Source: Lachnoclostridium sp. An138
GTDB taxonomy: Bacteria; Bacillota; Clostridia; Lachnospirales; Lachnospiraceae
Assembly (NCBI RefSeq): GCF_002160765.1
Contig: NZ_NFLF01000007.1
Coordinates: 105,616-169,615, forward strand
Length of the DNA stretch: 64,000 nt
Direction: 5' to 3'
Part shown: one piece after another, positions 28,996-38,305 of the stretch
How positions within the stretch are numbered: position 1 is the first letter of the stretch
How the letters are laid out: each line of letters begins with the position of its first letter
Made by a program: the position numbers and the translations under genes
The notes under the pieces: generated by a model
The model's input: the letters and a program-made list of their open reading frames with translations, nothing else
What the model was told of the DNA's origin: nothing
Databases searched by the model: none

Positions 28996-30324
28996 TCAGG
29001 GATTCTTCAACACCTGATTGAGCACATAGGCCAGAGGCTCCATGGCATTGAGCATCTCCTGAAGCGTATTGGTCTGCGCTCCCGCCTCCACAAGAAGCGA
29101 CTTGGGCCGCAGATGCAGGTTGTAGCGCAGGCTTTTCAGATAGACCTTTCTGGTAAAGCCGGGATAATATTTCTCGCAGGCCAGCTTCAGCTGCAGAGAA
29201 AGGGAAAGATTCTCTCCGATATAGGGATTCTGCAGATAATCAATGGGACCGTTCCGTTTGCTGAAGCTCAGGCCGTTGAAAAACATGATCTGAGCCGTGG
29301 GTTTTCCGTTTACCTCCGTCACCAGATGGGTGTCCTCCTGTACGCCGTCCCGGTGCAGGTCAATGATAACTTCTATCGTCGGATTTTCCGCCAGAATCTG
29401 CTGTACATCCGCTTCCGCCAGTGTATAAGCCTGATTCCGGTCCAGCTCTCCGTCGATAAAATCATAGACATTCGTATTATGTATGACGTTGTAGCCGTAG
29501 GTATCGCGGAGAATCTGGGTCAGATACTCGCCCACGCCTACAATCGTGGTACTGTTGTCTCCCGGCACGGAGTCCACAAAACCTTCCTGAGAATGGGTAT
29601 GATAAATCAGGATCTGAGGCGCCGAATTGTCCTGCTTCATAGTCATATCCATTCCCAGCAGCGTCTCCGCGTTCAGAAGATCGCTGCTGATATCCGTATT
29701 ACTTTCCACGATATAAAAATTATTTTTCAGAAAGTCAAAATCTGACAGCTGCTCCATCGTATACTCGATTCCTAAAATTTCTCCGCTCTGCGCCGCCACC
29801 GCCGTCTGATCCTCCCCGGTCTGATTCTCCTGAGCCAGCGCTTCCTGTTCTCTCCGCTCCTGTTCCAGCGCCTCCTGCTCTTCCTGGGCTGCTCTCAAGT
29901 TCTCCTCCTCCACTTTTTCCGCAATGTCGAAGGCCTCCCCTGTCTGGGCATCAATCTCATTTTCATCATGAGCCCCGCCCTGAATCAGGATCTCATAAGT
30001 GACTGCGCTTTCTGTGGCTGTCTCATACAGCTCCTGGCTATCCATAAAAGAAAACAGCGGAAAGATTCCCATGGCCTTCCTGATCAGAAACTCGTCAAAT
30101 CCCGACGAAGTCCGGGGCTCCCCGGCCACAAAGGCAAGTCCCGGATAGAGACATTCTGCCGCGGCGTTCTGGAGACTCCCCTCCGCGCCTGTCAGTACCT
30201 TCATGCAGGTATAAGCAGCTTTTGACAGAGACTGGCCTTTGATTCCGTAACCCAGAATGTAAACCCCGAGAATACCGATAATCAGCCATACGATTCCATT
30301 TATGATTTTCTGCAGTCGGTTCAT
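28996..30324 (-). CDS. spoIIP: stage II sporulation protein P
   Basis: A peptidoglycan amidase/endopeptidase of 442 residues needed for engulfment. One N-terminal membrane helix (IVWLIIGILGVYILGYG) is followed by an E/Q-rich linker (about 130-185) and the catalytic domain. Zinc-site and active residues are visible in ILIYHTHSQEGF, EVIIDLHRDGV and LLVEAGAQTNT. It follows gpr by 80 bp, the common Clostridia order gpr-spoIIP. Confidence 0.95.
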   Translation of the reverse strand: MNRLQKIINGIVWLIIGILGVYILGYGIKGQSLSKAAYTCMKVLTGAEGSLQNAAAECLYPGLAFVAGEPRTSSGFDEFLIRKAMGIFPLFSFMDSQELYETATESAVTYEILIQGGAHDENEIDAQTGEAFDIAEKVEEENLRAAQEEQEALEQERREQEALAQENQTGEDQTAVAAQSGEILGIEYTMEQLSDFDFLKNNFYIVESNTDISSDLLNAETLLGMDMTMKQDNSAPQILIYHTHSQEGFVDSVPGDNSTTIVGVGEYLTQILRDTYGYNVIHNTNVYDFIDGELDRNQAYTLAEADVQQILAENPTIEVIIDLHRDGVQEDTHLVTEVNGKPTAQIMFFNGLSFSKRNGPIDYLQNPYIGENLSLSLQLKLACEKYYPGFTRKVYLKSLRYNLHLRPKSLLVEAGAQTNTLQEMLNAMEPLAYVLNQVLKNP

Positions 30325-30404
30325 CTTTTCACCCCATACCGCACCTTTGTCCGGCTGGTTCCGAACGCCAATGCTATCTTCAATATATTCCTGCAGACAG
30401 TCTT

Positions 30405-31259
30405 CTATGACAGAGCGATATTCAGGGCTTCCGAGATCGTAAAGCTCAGATGCTTTATGGTTTCATCAATATCCTTAGGGGTCACAAACATGCTGTTCAG
30501 CCCTGGCGGAACAGCGTTTCTGTCCCTGACAGCGTCATAAACAATCGTCGCCGCGTCCACAACGGTCGGCACACCGATGGCCACGACGGGAACCCCTATG
30601 GTCTCCCGTGTCAGACTGTGGCGGTGATTGCCTACCCCCGACCCTGGATGAATCCCCGCGTCGGAGATCTGGATGGTCCGGTTCAGCCGCTTGCTGCTGC
30701 GGGCGGCCAGCGCGTCGATAGCCACCACCACGTCCGGCTGCGTCTCCTCCACGACGCCCCTGACGATCTCCAGCGTCTCCATTCCCGTCTGTGCCATGAC
30801 CCCCGGCACGATCCCGCTGACCATATGAACCTTTTCTTTCTCAAAAGCCGCTTTTCCATACTCTTTTACCACATGGCGGGTAATCCGCAGATTTCCCACC
30901 ACCTCCGGCCCCAGAGCGTCCGGGGTCACCTCCCGGTTGCCAAGGCCCACCACCAGCACAGAACGTTCCTCCTTCGTTCCCAGAAGCTCCTGAAGGTAAA
31001 CTGCCAGAGCCTCCGAAACCTCTCTGTGATAATCCTTATCCGGCTCTGAAAGCTTCGGCGCTTCCAGCGTGATATAGACACCGATAGGTTTTCCCATGGC
31101 TTTTGCCCCGTTTTCTGACTCGATGCGGACTGTGGTGGCCCGGATATCCCGCTTTTCATCGTAGGTCTCTTCCACAGAAACTCCCCGGATCTCCACATCC
31201 TCCTCGTACCGCTCTCTGGCCTCCAGAGCCAGATCTGTGCGCACCTGAAACTGCTCCAT
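30405..31259 (-). CDS. gpr: germination protease GPR
   Basis: The protein, 284 residues long, degrades small acid-soluble spore proteins at germination. Family blocks include FQVRTDLALEA, VLVVGLGNREVTPDALGP, MAQTGMETLEIVRGV, VVAIDALAARSSKRLNRTIQ and PGSGVGNHR. As in other GPRs, a short N-terminal propeptide precedes the RTDLA segment and is normally removed by self-cleavage. It probably depends on sigma G; a CATATGA-like -10 lies in the upstream gap but no convincing -35. Confidence 0.97.
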   Translation of the reverse strand: MEQFQVRTDLALEARERYEEDVEIRGVSVEETYDEKRDIRATTVRIESENGAKAMGKPIGVYITLEAPKLSEPDKDYHREVSEALAVYLQELLGTKEERSVLVVGLGNREVTPDALGPEVVGNLRITRHVVKEYGKAAFEKEKVHMVSGIVPGVMAQTGMETLEIVRGVVEETQPDVVVAIDALAARSSKRLNRTIQISDAGIHPGSGVGNHRHSLTRETIGVPVVAIGVPTVVDAATIVYDAVRDRNAVPPGLNSMFVTPKDIDETIKHLSFTISEALNIALS

Positions 31260-31389
31260 ATCTTCACACCCTCTTATTCTTTCTGCCGTCCTTTCATATG
31301 GTTATACAAACGCGTCCATTGAGCCCTCCATTCATACTCCGACGGCTTCTGCATACACTCAGTTTTCACGATTTTTTGCAAATTATGTA

Positions 31390-31418
31390 TTGACAGAAAA
31401 GCTTTCGTGGCCTACAAT
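31390..31418 (+). promoter_or_regulatory. rpsT promoter
   Basis: TTGACA (31390-31395), a 17-base spacer and TACAAT (31413-31418) make a near-consensus sigma-A promoter, leaving a leader of about 85 bases before the rpsT start. S20 synthesis is feedback-controlled in other bacteria; no specific structure was recognised here. Confidence 0.85.
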
Positions 31419-31512
31419 AAATGAGTATGTTTTGTAAAGACGTCCGTGTCCGGCTTTTACGGAACATGTACAGATAAAATCAGTATGAATGATAATTTTG
31501 GAGGTGTACGGA

Positions 31513-31776
31513 TTGGCTAACATCAAGTCTGCAAAGAAGAGAGTTCTGATTGCCGAGACCAGAACAGCAAGAAATAAGGCAATCAAATCTGAGGTTAAGA
31601 CTGCGATTAAGAAAGTGGATGCTGCAGTTGCTGCAAAGGACGCTGAGACCGCAAAGGCCTGCCTGAAGGCTGCGATTTCTGTCATGAGCAAGGCGACTTC
31701 CAAGGGAGTGTATCACAAGAATACCACTTCCCGCAAGATTTCCCGTCTGACCAAGGCTGTAAACAGCATCGCTTAA
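31513..31776 (+). CDS. rpsT: 30S ribosomal protein S20
   Basis: A basic ribosomal protein of 87 residues starting (L/M)ANIKSAKKRVLIAETRTARN and ending with LTKAVNSIA. The start is TTG, set by GGAGGTG 6 bases upstream and by homology; a start upstream at 31489 would add eight residues not found in S20. rpsT with a TTG or other weak start is common and fits its translational feedback. Confidence 0.97.
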   Translation: MANIKSAKKRVLIAETRTARNKAIKSEVKTAIKKVDAAVAAKDAETAKACLKAAISVMSKATSKGVYHKNTTSRKISRLTKAVNSIA

Positions 31777-31782
31777 TTCAGA

Positions 31783-31826
31783 TAAAAAAAGAGACGCCCA
31801 ATACCGTCAGTTGGGCGTCTTTTTTG
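31783..31826 (+). terminator. rpsT terminator
   Basis: A perfect 10-bp stem AGACGCCCAA / TTGGGCGTCT with a 9-base loop is followed by TTTTTTG. Confidence 0.95.
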
Positions 31827-31920
31827 TCATATGGAAAGAAGTGTATAAGTGTATGCACAAGACTTTCTTCCATCCTGACAGCGTGTTTTATGTATCACAG
31901 AAATCCATGAGGTGAGCTTT

Positions 31921-32898
31921 ATGAAAATGCTGGCAGAAGATATCAAGAACGGCAGCTTCAAATCTTCCTATCTCCTTTACGGAGAGGAGGCCTATCTGCG
32001 CACTCAGTATAAGAACCGGCTGAAAAACGCTCTGGCCGACCCATCTGATACCATGAATTTTTCCCGCTTCGAAGGAAAAGGCATCGATCCGGCTGAAATC
32101 ATCAGTCTGGCTGAGACCCTGCCCTTTTTCGCAGAGCGGCGGCTGATTCTCATAGAGGACAGTGGATTTTTCAAGAACAAATGCGACGAACTGGCCGACT
32201 ACCTTCCGAACATGCCGGATACCACCTGCCTTCTTTTTGTGGAGACGGAGGTGGACAAGCGGAACCGGCTTTACAAGGCCGTTCAGAAATACGGCCGGGT
32301 GACCGAATTTCAGCTTCAGGATGAGCGTACTCTGATGAAATGGATTCTCGGCACGCTCAAAAAGGAAAATAAAAAAATCACAGAGTCCACTCTTCAGCTT
32401 TTTCTGGAGCGCACCGGCTCTGATATGGAAAACATCCATATGGAGCTGGAAAAACTTTTAAGCTATACCATCGGACGGGAGGTCATTACCTCTGAAGATG
32501 TGGAAGAGATCTGCACCATGCAGACTACCGGACAGATTTTTGAGATGATCCGGGCCATCGCCGAAAAGAAGCAGCGCCTGGCTCTCGACCTTTACTATGA
32601 TCTGCTGGCCTTAAAAGAGCCGCCCATGCGCATTCTTTTTCTGATTGCCCGCCAGTTCAACCAGCTTCTGCTGGTAAAGAGCCTGACCGCCAAAGGTATG
32701 GACCGGGCCTCGGTCGCTTCCAAAGCCCAGGTCGCTCCCTTTATCGCCGGACGGCTGATGACCCAGGCCAAAAGCTTTACCATGCAGCAGCTCCGGAATG
32801 CGGTACAGGACTGCGTGGACGCAGAAGAAGCCGTCAAGACCGGCAGGATGACAGATGTGCTCAGCGTAGAGATTCTGATTGTGAAGTACAGCGCGTAG
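31921..32898 (+). CDS. holA: DNA polymerase III delta subunit
   Basis: The protein has 325 residues, the subunit that opens the sliding clamp in the clamp loader. Recognisable HolA features: SSYLLYGEEAYLRTQYKNRL at the start, LPFFAERRLILIEDSGFF, and the C-terminal domain FEMIRAIAEKKQRLALDLYYDLLA with RQFNQLLLVKSL. It lacks a working P-loop, as the family does. I take ATG 31921, since GAGGTGA lies 5 bases before it, rather than the GTG inside that ribosome site. It lies next to rpsT, a usual Firmicute pairing. Confidence 0.94.
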   Translation: MKMLAEDIKNGSFKSSYLLYGEEAYLRTQYKNRLKNALADPSDTMNFSRFEGKGIDPAEIISLAETLPFFAERRLILIEDSGFFKNKCDELADYLPNMPDTTCLLFVETEVDKRNRLYKAVQKYGRVTEFQLQDERTLMKWILGTLKKENKKITESTLQLFLERTGSDMENIHMELEKLLSYTIGREVITSEDVEEICTMQTTGQIFEMIRAIAEKKQRLALDLYYDLLALKEPPMRILFLIARQFNQLLLVKSLTAKGMDRASVASKAQVAPFIAGRLMTQAKSFTMQQLRNAVQDCVDAEEAVKTGRMTDVLSVEILIVKYSA

Positions 32899-32920
32899 GT
32901 ACGGCAATATGCCTTTCTCT

Positions 32921-35170
32921 TTACTCCTTTTCCTCCGGGCAGAAAGCTTCTGCCCGAAAATTTTTTCCATCACTTCGCACCGTCAGCGCTCCCCAGTCCA
33001 TCGTAACCAGGATTCCGCTTCCTGCCGCCCGCAGCCGTTCCAGGGTCCCCGCGTGGGGATGTCCGTAGGAGTTATCCTCCCCGCAGGAAATCAGGGCAAG
33101 GGCCGGGGAAGCCGCTGTCAGCCATGCTTCGGAGCTGGACGTGTCGGAGCCGTGATGACCGGCCTTCAGAACATCGCAGTCCACAGTGGTTCCCGTTTTC
33201 AGGATTTCTGCTTCCCCCTCTTTTCCCAAATCCCCTGTCAGCAGCATGGAGAATTCATCGTATGTAACGTAAAGCGTCACAGAAGCTCCATTGGTATCCG
33301 TGTATTCCTCTCCCTGCACCGGATAAAGACAATGCAGTTTCGCGGAGCGGTCCTCCAGCGTCATACCTCTGCTGATGATTCTGATTTTTGTGCCGGCGGC
33401 TCTTGCAAGATTGGCCAGCTCCTGGCCTTTTTCTTCTTTTAAGGACGGCTCCGACAGAAGAAGCGTGTCGATTTTCAGATTTCCGGGCCTCCTGCTCTGC
33501 TCCAGAAGCTCCCGGACGCCGGATATGTGATCCTCATCCATATGTGTAAGAATCACATAATCCAGTCTCCCCACTCCCTCTGTTTTCAGGAAAGGCAGAA
33601 TCCTGTAGGTTCCCGCTTTGGATACGCTGGTGCTTCCTCCGTCCACCAGTATCTGTGTTCCCGACGCTGTCCGGAGAAAGAGGCAGTCTCCCTGACCCAC
33701 GTCCAGCATGGTAAATTGAAATCCATTCGAAAAACGCGCCAGCAGGAGCATATTCATCAGAATCAGCACAGCGGCGCTTCCCAGCCGTTTTCTGCGGATA
33801 TGAGTCTCCGGCCTCTTTTCTTCCTCTTCCCCCTCCTCTTCTCCAGCCGCGTACTGTTCCGCTATACTTCTTTTCCTCTTTTCTCTTACCCGGAATCTCC
33901 ACAGCAGGAATATCCCAAGGCACAGATAATACAAAAGCAGCTTCCAATTCTCCGGCTTTCCACAGTGAATCACAGAGCCCGGAAGACGTAAGGAAAAGCT
34001 TCCCAGACGCTCGTAAACCTCCATAATGGCAGAGCAGAATAGAGCCAGCAGCCTGGCCGCTCCGGGGAAAAGAAAACTGACTCCCACAGCCAGAATCCCG
34101 GAAAACATCAAAGCTGTCATAAGGGGAATCACCACCAGATTCAGGGGGACCGAATACAGAGGAATCTCACAGTAAAAGCTTTCCACCATCGGAAGCGTCA
34201 TCAGCTGGACCGAAAGGCTTAAAAGCACTGCCTGAAACCTTTTCCTGTGGACGGGAAAAAGTTCCTGAAGCGCCGGGTAAACCAGGCCAATCCCCAGCAC
34301 TGCCCCGAAGGACAGCAGGAACGAAGCGCTTCTGGCATACAGCGGCTGTTCCACCAGAAGGAATAGGGCCGCGCAGGCCAGAGCTGTGAGCATGTCATAG
34401 CTTTTTCCGAAGATATCCGCCGTTACCGAAAGCAGGAACATGATCACCGCCCTGGCCGTCGAAGTGCTCATACCGGTAAGAACTCCATAGGACAGGACCA
34501 GAAGCATGGAAGGCACGCCTGCGGCCCAGAAAGGAAGGCCCGCTTTCCGGAACAGACGGTACAGCGTCATTCCAAAGATGGACACATGCAGGCCGGAGAT
34601 GGCCAGCAGATGGGACATACCGCTCTTCTGGTAAATCTCTTTCGTCTCATTGGACAGCTCTGACTTATCCCCCAGCAGCATGGCTCCAATCACGCCCCTG
34701 TATTGTTCCGCGAAAAGAGCTCGGCATCGTCTGCTTAACTCCTCCCTCAGGCGGTAAAAAAACTGTGGGACAGCCTGTACGCTTCCATCGATCACTTCCG
34801 CTTCTTCCGCATAGCAGAACAGAAGAATCCTTTTGGTCTGATAATACAGCCTTGCGTCAAACTGACCCGGATTCGCCGGTTTTTCAGGCTCCTTTAATTC
34901 AAAATTATTCTCAATTCGTATGGTATTGCCGATAGAAAATAAGGGTTCGGCGTCGAAATATACCAGAATGATTCCGGTATCAGATAAATTTGTGTTTTTC
35001 AGGCTGACGGCCTTTCCTCCCGGTTCGATTCCGCAGATCTCCCCGGTGAGGACTTCCGGGCTTCCCCTGCCCTCCGGCAGGGGAGATGCTTGCATCCACA
35101 GGTCTGCCGGAAGAATCAGGAGAAGCAGTGTCAGAAAAAGAGCCGTCAGACATAAAGGTCTTTTTCTCAT
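32921..35170 (-). CDS. comEC: competence protein ComEC/Rec2 (DNA uptake channel)
   Basis: The protein has 749 residues. A signal-like N-terminal helix and a soluble OB-type domain (to about 150) are followed by the Competence membrane domain with many helices (GAMLLGDKSEL, MSHLLAISGLHVSIFGM). A C-terminal metallo-beta-lactamase-like domain follows with LDVGQGDCLF, VILTHMDEDHISG, LLTGDLG and LKAGHHGS. Membrane channel for single-stranded DNA, with the MBL domain as a possible nuclease. The length and the three domains are complete. It starts 4 bp inside the end of the GerMN lipoprotein gene. A ComEA-like gene lies about 3 kb upstream. Confidence 0.95.
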   Translation of the reverse strand: MRKRPLCLTALFLTLLLLILPADLWMQASPLPEGRGSPEVLTGEICGIEPGGKAVSLKNTNLSDTGIILVYFDAEPLFSIGNTIRIENNFELKEPEKPANPGQFDARLYYQTKRILLFCYAEEAEVIDGSVQAVPQFFYRLREELSRRCRALFAEQYRGVIGAMLLGDKSELSNETKEIYQKSGMSHLLAISGLHVSIFGMTLYRLFRKAGLPFWAAGVPSMLLVLSYGVLTGMSTSTARAVIMFLLSVTADIFGKSYDMLTALACAALFLLVEQPLYARSASFLLSFGAVLGIGLVYPALQELFPVHRKRFQAVLLSLSVQLMTLPMVESFYCEIPLYSVPLNLVVIPLMTALMFSGILAVGVSFLFPGAARLLALFCSAIMEVYERLGSFSLRLPGSVIHCGKPENWKLLLYYLCLGIFLLWRFRVREKRKRSIAEQYAAGEEEGEEEEKRPETHIRRKRLGSAAVLILMNMLLLARFSNGFQFTMLDVGQGDCLFLRTASGTQILVDGGSTSVSKAGTYRILPFLKTEGVGRLDYVILTHMDEDHISGVRELLEQSRRPGNLKIDTLLLSEPSLKEEKGQELANLARAAGTKIRIISRGMTLEDRSAKLHCLYPVQGEEYTDTNGASVTLYVTYDEFSMLLTGDLGKEGEAEILKTGTTVDCDVLKAGHHGSDTSSSEAWLTAASPALALISCGEDNSYGHPHAGTLERLRAAGSGILVTMDWGALTVRSDGKNFRAEAFCPEEKE
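32936..32966 (+). terminator. holA terminator inside the end of comEC
   Basis: A perfect 9-bp stem CGGGCAGAA / TTCTGCCCG with a 3-base loop is followed by AAAATTTTTT. It lies within the last codons of the convergent comEC gene. Confidence 0.85.
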
Positions 35171-36111
35171 TCTTCCTCTATAATATCCAGATTTCTTGAA
35201 AAAATCGTATCAAAACGAATGCTCTCCCGGAAAACCAGATTGGTTTCGCCATTGATCAGAATCTGCACCCTGCTGATTCCGGGAATATCCGTCAGAGAAT
35301 TGACAATGGAATAGATCGGAACAGCTTCCGTCACATCATATCCCTGGCTCAAAAAGCCGTTGTCCAGATTCACATAGCAGATGCCGTCTTTAACAGAGAT
35401 GTTCAGAAGCTTTGTCTCTTTCGGAATCGTCGGATAGGCGTCCTGGGTAAGCGGGCCGCTGATCAGCTGCTCCACCACAAGCTTTTCCAGAGATACATTG
35501 CTGCTGTAACTGATATTCACCGTCTCCCGTACCAGCTTATCTCCACTTTCATTTGCAAAGTACAGGGTTGCCGTTGTGACAGTGTAATCATCCGCTCCGC
35601 TGCCCGGATTCTCCACGAAGCTTTCCGCATTCATGGGGCCGATGGGTGTCTCCGCCGAGTCTGTCAGAGGATTCTCCCCTACCAGAAAGGTGACGTACTC
35701 CACTTCCGGAATCTGACAAAGGGTACATACCACCGCCATACGGGTAAGGATCTCCTTCGTCGCGGACATCTTTTGATAATCTATTCCAAAATTGAGAGAC
35801 AGCTGGCCATTTTCCAACGTATAGCTGGCCACTGCGGCTTCCTGTGTAAGGACCGCTTTCAGGTCTGTCTCCGAGGGAACGGCCGCAAGCTGCTCCAGAA
35901 ATTCAGATATCAGCTCCTCCGTTCCGGACCCTGAAGGCTCATAGTCTACAGTATCTACCGCCGTCTCAGACTGATTCAGATAATATATTTTATAACCGCT
36001 TTCACTTTCTTCCGTCTCTGTACTGCTTCCTTCCTGGCAGGCCGACAGAAGAGCTGTCAAAAGCGCCAGCGCCAGTATGGCGGCAGCCGCGCGCCGTCCT
36101 GTTCGTCTCAT
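35167..36111 (-). CDS. GerMN-domain lipoprotein
   Basis: The protein has 314 residues. A lipoprotein signal ends LLSAC. Two GerMN repeats follow: one around LKAVLTQEAAVASYTLENGQLSLNFGID, the second with LVVEQLISGP and GICYVNLDNGFLSQG. GerM-type proteins act in sporulation and germination at the cell wall or coat. I start at MRRTGRRAAAA, preceded by GGGAGGTG at 5 bases; the longer in-frame form would overlap the histidine kinase gene. It is downstream of a WalK-like kinase and coupled to comEC. Confidence 0.88.
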   Translation of the reverse strand: MRRTGRRAAAAILALALLTALLSACQEGSSTETEESESGYKIYYLNQSETAVDTVDYEPSGSGTEELISEFLEQLAAVPSETDLKAVLTQEAAVASYTLENGQLSLNFGIDYQKMSATKEILTRMAVVCTLCQIPEVEYVTFLVGENPLTDSAETPIGPMNAESFVENPGSGADDYTVTTATLYFANESGDKLVRETVNISYSSNVSLEKLVVEQLISGPLTQDAYPTIPKETKLLNISVKDGICYVNLDNGFLSQGYDVTEAVPIYSIVNSLTDIPGISRVQILINGETNLVFRESIRFDTIFSRNLDIIEEE

Positions 36112-36151
36112 GAAACACCTCCCGGCAGTTTCTTCCCGCGCCGGTCCTTTC

Positions 36152-37675
36152 TTACGCAATATAATTCAGCGGAATCCGGACAGAAAATGTAGTGCCCTCT
36201 CCCAGCTGGCTGGACACTTTTATGGCCCCCTTATGCACAAGAACCGCGCTTTTTGCAATGGCAAGTCCCAATCCCGTTCCATCAATCTCATTGGAGTGGG
36301 ACTTATCCACACGGTAAAATCTCTCAAAGATGTAATCCAGAGATTCCTCCGGTATTCCCATACCGGAATCCATCACCTTCACATAGAAAAACTTATGGTC
36401 CGCGTCCAGGGACACATGGACCCAGCCGTTTTCCTTATTGTACTTGATGGCGTTTTCCACCAGATTTGTAAAAGCCAGCGTAAGCCGGCCCTCATCCACT
36501 TCCGCCGTCACCGGCCGGAAGCTCTCCAGCACCATCTCTATATTCTTTTTGGAAGCAATGGGACGCAGCCGTTTTAAAATCAGCTCCAGCAGATCGTTGA
36601 TATCCACCGGCTCAATATTCAGGCTGGCCGCCTTTTTGTCCATTTTTACCAGAGAAAGCAGGTCTGTGATGATCTTGTTCTCTCTCTCGATCTCCTCTGC
36701 AATGTCTCCCATAAATTCCTTGTACAGCTCCACCGGGGCCTCCTCCTGCATCAGCAGGGAATCCGCCAGTACCTTCATGGAAGTCAGTGGCGTCTTCAGC
36801 TCATGGGACACATTGGAGACAAATTCCTGCCTGGATTCATCCAGCACCCGCATCTGTGTGACGATCTTATTAAACTCTTCCGAAATCTGCTCGGTCTCCG
36901 TATAGGCTTTCACTGCCAGATCGTCCGCGGAATGTCCGCTGGAAATCTCATGGAGTTCTGATCTCACCCTGTCAACCGGACGTACCAGCAGATGAGAAAA
37001 CAGAATCGCCAGAGCCGTCACCAGAATTCCGTACACCAGGAAGAATACAGCCGCATTTCCTGTCAGGGCTTCCACATTGACCTTGATGCTGTCTGTAGAC
37101 ATACTGACCAGCAGTACCCCCAGTACCGGAGAGCTGTTGTCTTTCCCCGTGCTTTCTCCATCCGCGGCCGTGGTATCATTATTTTTGACCGGCACTGTAA
37201 TTTCTATAAACCCCTCAGCCGTGGTCTGATTTGTAGTCTCTCCCTGGAAACAGCGGATGACCTCTTCTGATACCACGTATCGGCCTTCAATCAGATCGTA
37301 GGTATCCTTGATAGCCCGGAAGTTCTGATCGACCACAATAATCCGGCCGTCATACATGCCGGCCAGCTGTGCCAGCTCGCCGTCTATGAGCTCCGAAGAC
37401 GCGTTATCCAGATAATGATAATTGATAAACTGATTTGCCAGTATTCTGCACTGATTCTGCACTTCCGTAGTTCTGGAGGAGACAGCCCTGCTGTGATAAC
37501 TGCTCAGAAGGCTGGCCGCCATCAGCGCCATGGGAATCCACCCCGCCGCAAGAAGCACCAGAAGAATCCGGAATTTCAGACTTTTCAAATATGTAAAAAC
37601 AATTCTATGCCTGGAAATAGTACCCAACTCCCCACTTGGTATGAACGTATTTCGGTTCACTCGGATTTGTCTCAA
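36152..37675 (-). CDS. WalK/ResE-type sensor histidine kinase
   Basis: The protein has up to 507 residues. First membrane helix near 35-60, extracytoplasmic sensor (60-205), second helix near 210-230, HAMP (LLVRPVDRVRSELHEI), HisKA with FVSNVSHELKTPLTSM, and HATPase motifs NLVENAIKYN, DSGMGIPEE and GTGLGLAIAK. It pairs with the OmpR-type regulator directly upstream. The start is uncertain: the listed TTG overlaps the regulator by 71 bp, and later GTG/TTG codons also fit. Likely senses the cell envelope (family knowledge). Confidence 0.92.
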   Translation of the reverse strand: MRQIRVNRNTFIPSGELGTISRHRIVFTYLKSLKFRILLVLLAAGWIPMALMAASLLSSYHSRAVSSRTTEVQNQCRILANQFINYHYLDNASSELIDGELAQLAGMYDGRIIVVDQNFRAIKDTYDLIEGRYVVSEEVIRCFQGETTNQTTAEGFIEITVPVKNNDTTAADGESTGKDNSSPVLGVLLVSMSTDSIKVNVEALTGNAAVFFLVYGILVTALAILFSHLLVRPVDRVRSELHEISSGHSADDLAVKAYTETEQISEEFNKIVTQMRVLDESRQEFVSNVSHELKTPLTSMKVLADSLLMQEEAPVELYKEFMGDIAEEIERENKIITDLLSLVKMDKKAASLNIEPVDINDLLELILKRLRPIASKKNIEMVLESFRPVTAEVDEGRLTLAFTNLVENAIKYNKENGWVHVSLDADHKFFYVKVMDSGMGIPEESLDYIFERFYRVDKSHSNEIDGTGLGLAIAKSAVLVHKGAIKVSSQLGEGTTFSVRIPLNYIA

Positions 37676-38291
37676 TCTTTTCTCTCAGCCGGCGGATATG
37701 CACATCTACCGTCCGCACATCTCCGGGATATTCATACCCCCAGACTGTATTCAGAAGGTTCTCTCTGCTGTATACTTTTCCGGGATTGAGCGCCATAAGC
37801 TCCAGCAGATCGAATTCCTTGGCTGTCAGATTGATCTCCCGGCCGCCGATAAACAGACGGCGGCTGTCCAGATCCATCTTCAGATCCGCGGCCTCCACCA
37901 CCCTGCTCTTCTGATCCTTTTCCGGCCGGCCGGTACGGCGCATAATCGCCTTGATCCTCGCCTTGATCTCCAGAATATTAAAGGGCTTCGTAATATAGTC
38001 GTCCGCTCCGTATTCCAGGCCCAGAATCTTATCCATATCCTCGCCTTTGGCTGTCAGCATAATGATAGGCATATTGGAAAATTCACGGATCTGCTGGCAT
38101 ACCTCAAAGCCGTCCAGCTTCGGAAGCATCACGTCCAGAAGTACAATATCGTATTCCTTCGCTCTGGCGTACTCCAGGGCTTCCTCCCCATCGTAAGCAC
38201 AGTCTACTTCCATCCCTTCCTGCTCCAGACTAAAGCGCAGTCCCTTTACAATCAGTTTCTCATCGTCTACTACCAATACTTTCTTTCCCAT
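37605..38291 (-). CDS. WalR/PhoP-type response regulator
   Basis: The protein has 228 residues. The receiver domain has the acidic pair VVDDE, phospho-Asp in VLLDVMLP, T in MLTAKG and K in ITKPF. An OmpR-type winged helix follows, ending VHIRRLREKIETNP and WGVGYYF. It is directly upstream of and overlapping the histidine kinase gene. A GerMN lipoprotein and comEC follow the pair, so it may belong to an envelope-related transcription unit. Confidence 0.93.
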   Translation of the reverse strand: MGKKVLVVDDEKLIVKGLRFSLEQEGMEVDCAYDGEEALEYARAKEYDIVLLDVMLPKLDGFEVCQQIREFSNMPIIMLTAKGEDMDKILGLEYGADDYITKPFNILEIKARIKAIMRRTGRPEKDQKSRVVEAADLKMDLDSRRLFIGGREINLTAKEFDLLELMALNPGKVYSRENLLNTVWGYEYPGDVRTVDVHIRRLREKIETNPSEPKYVHTKWGVGYYFQA

Positions 38292-38305
38292 GCTTCCTGC
38301 CTCTG

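Noticed and set aside
31860..31920. Upstream GTG start for holA at 31912
   Set aside because: It lies inside the GAGGTGA ribosome site that serves the ATG at 31921.
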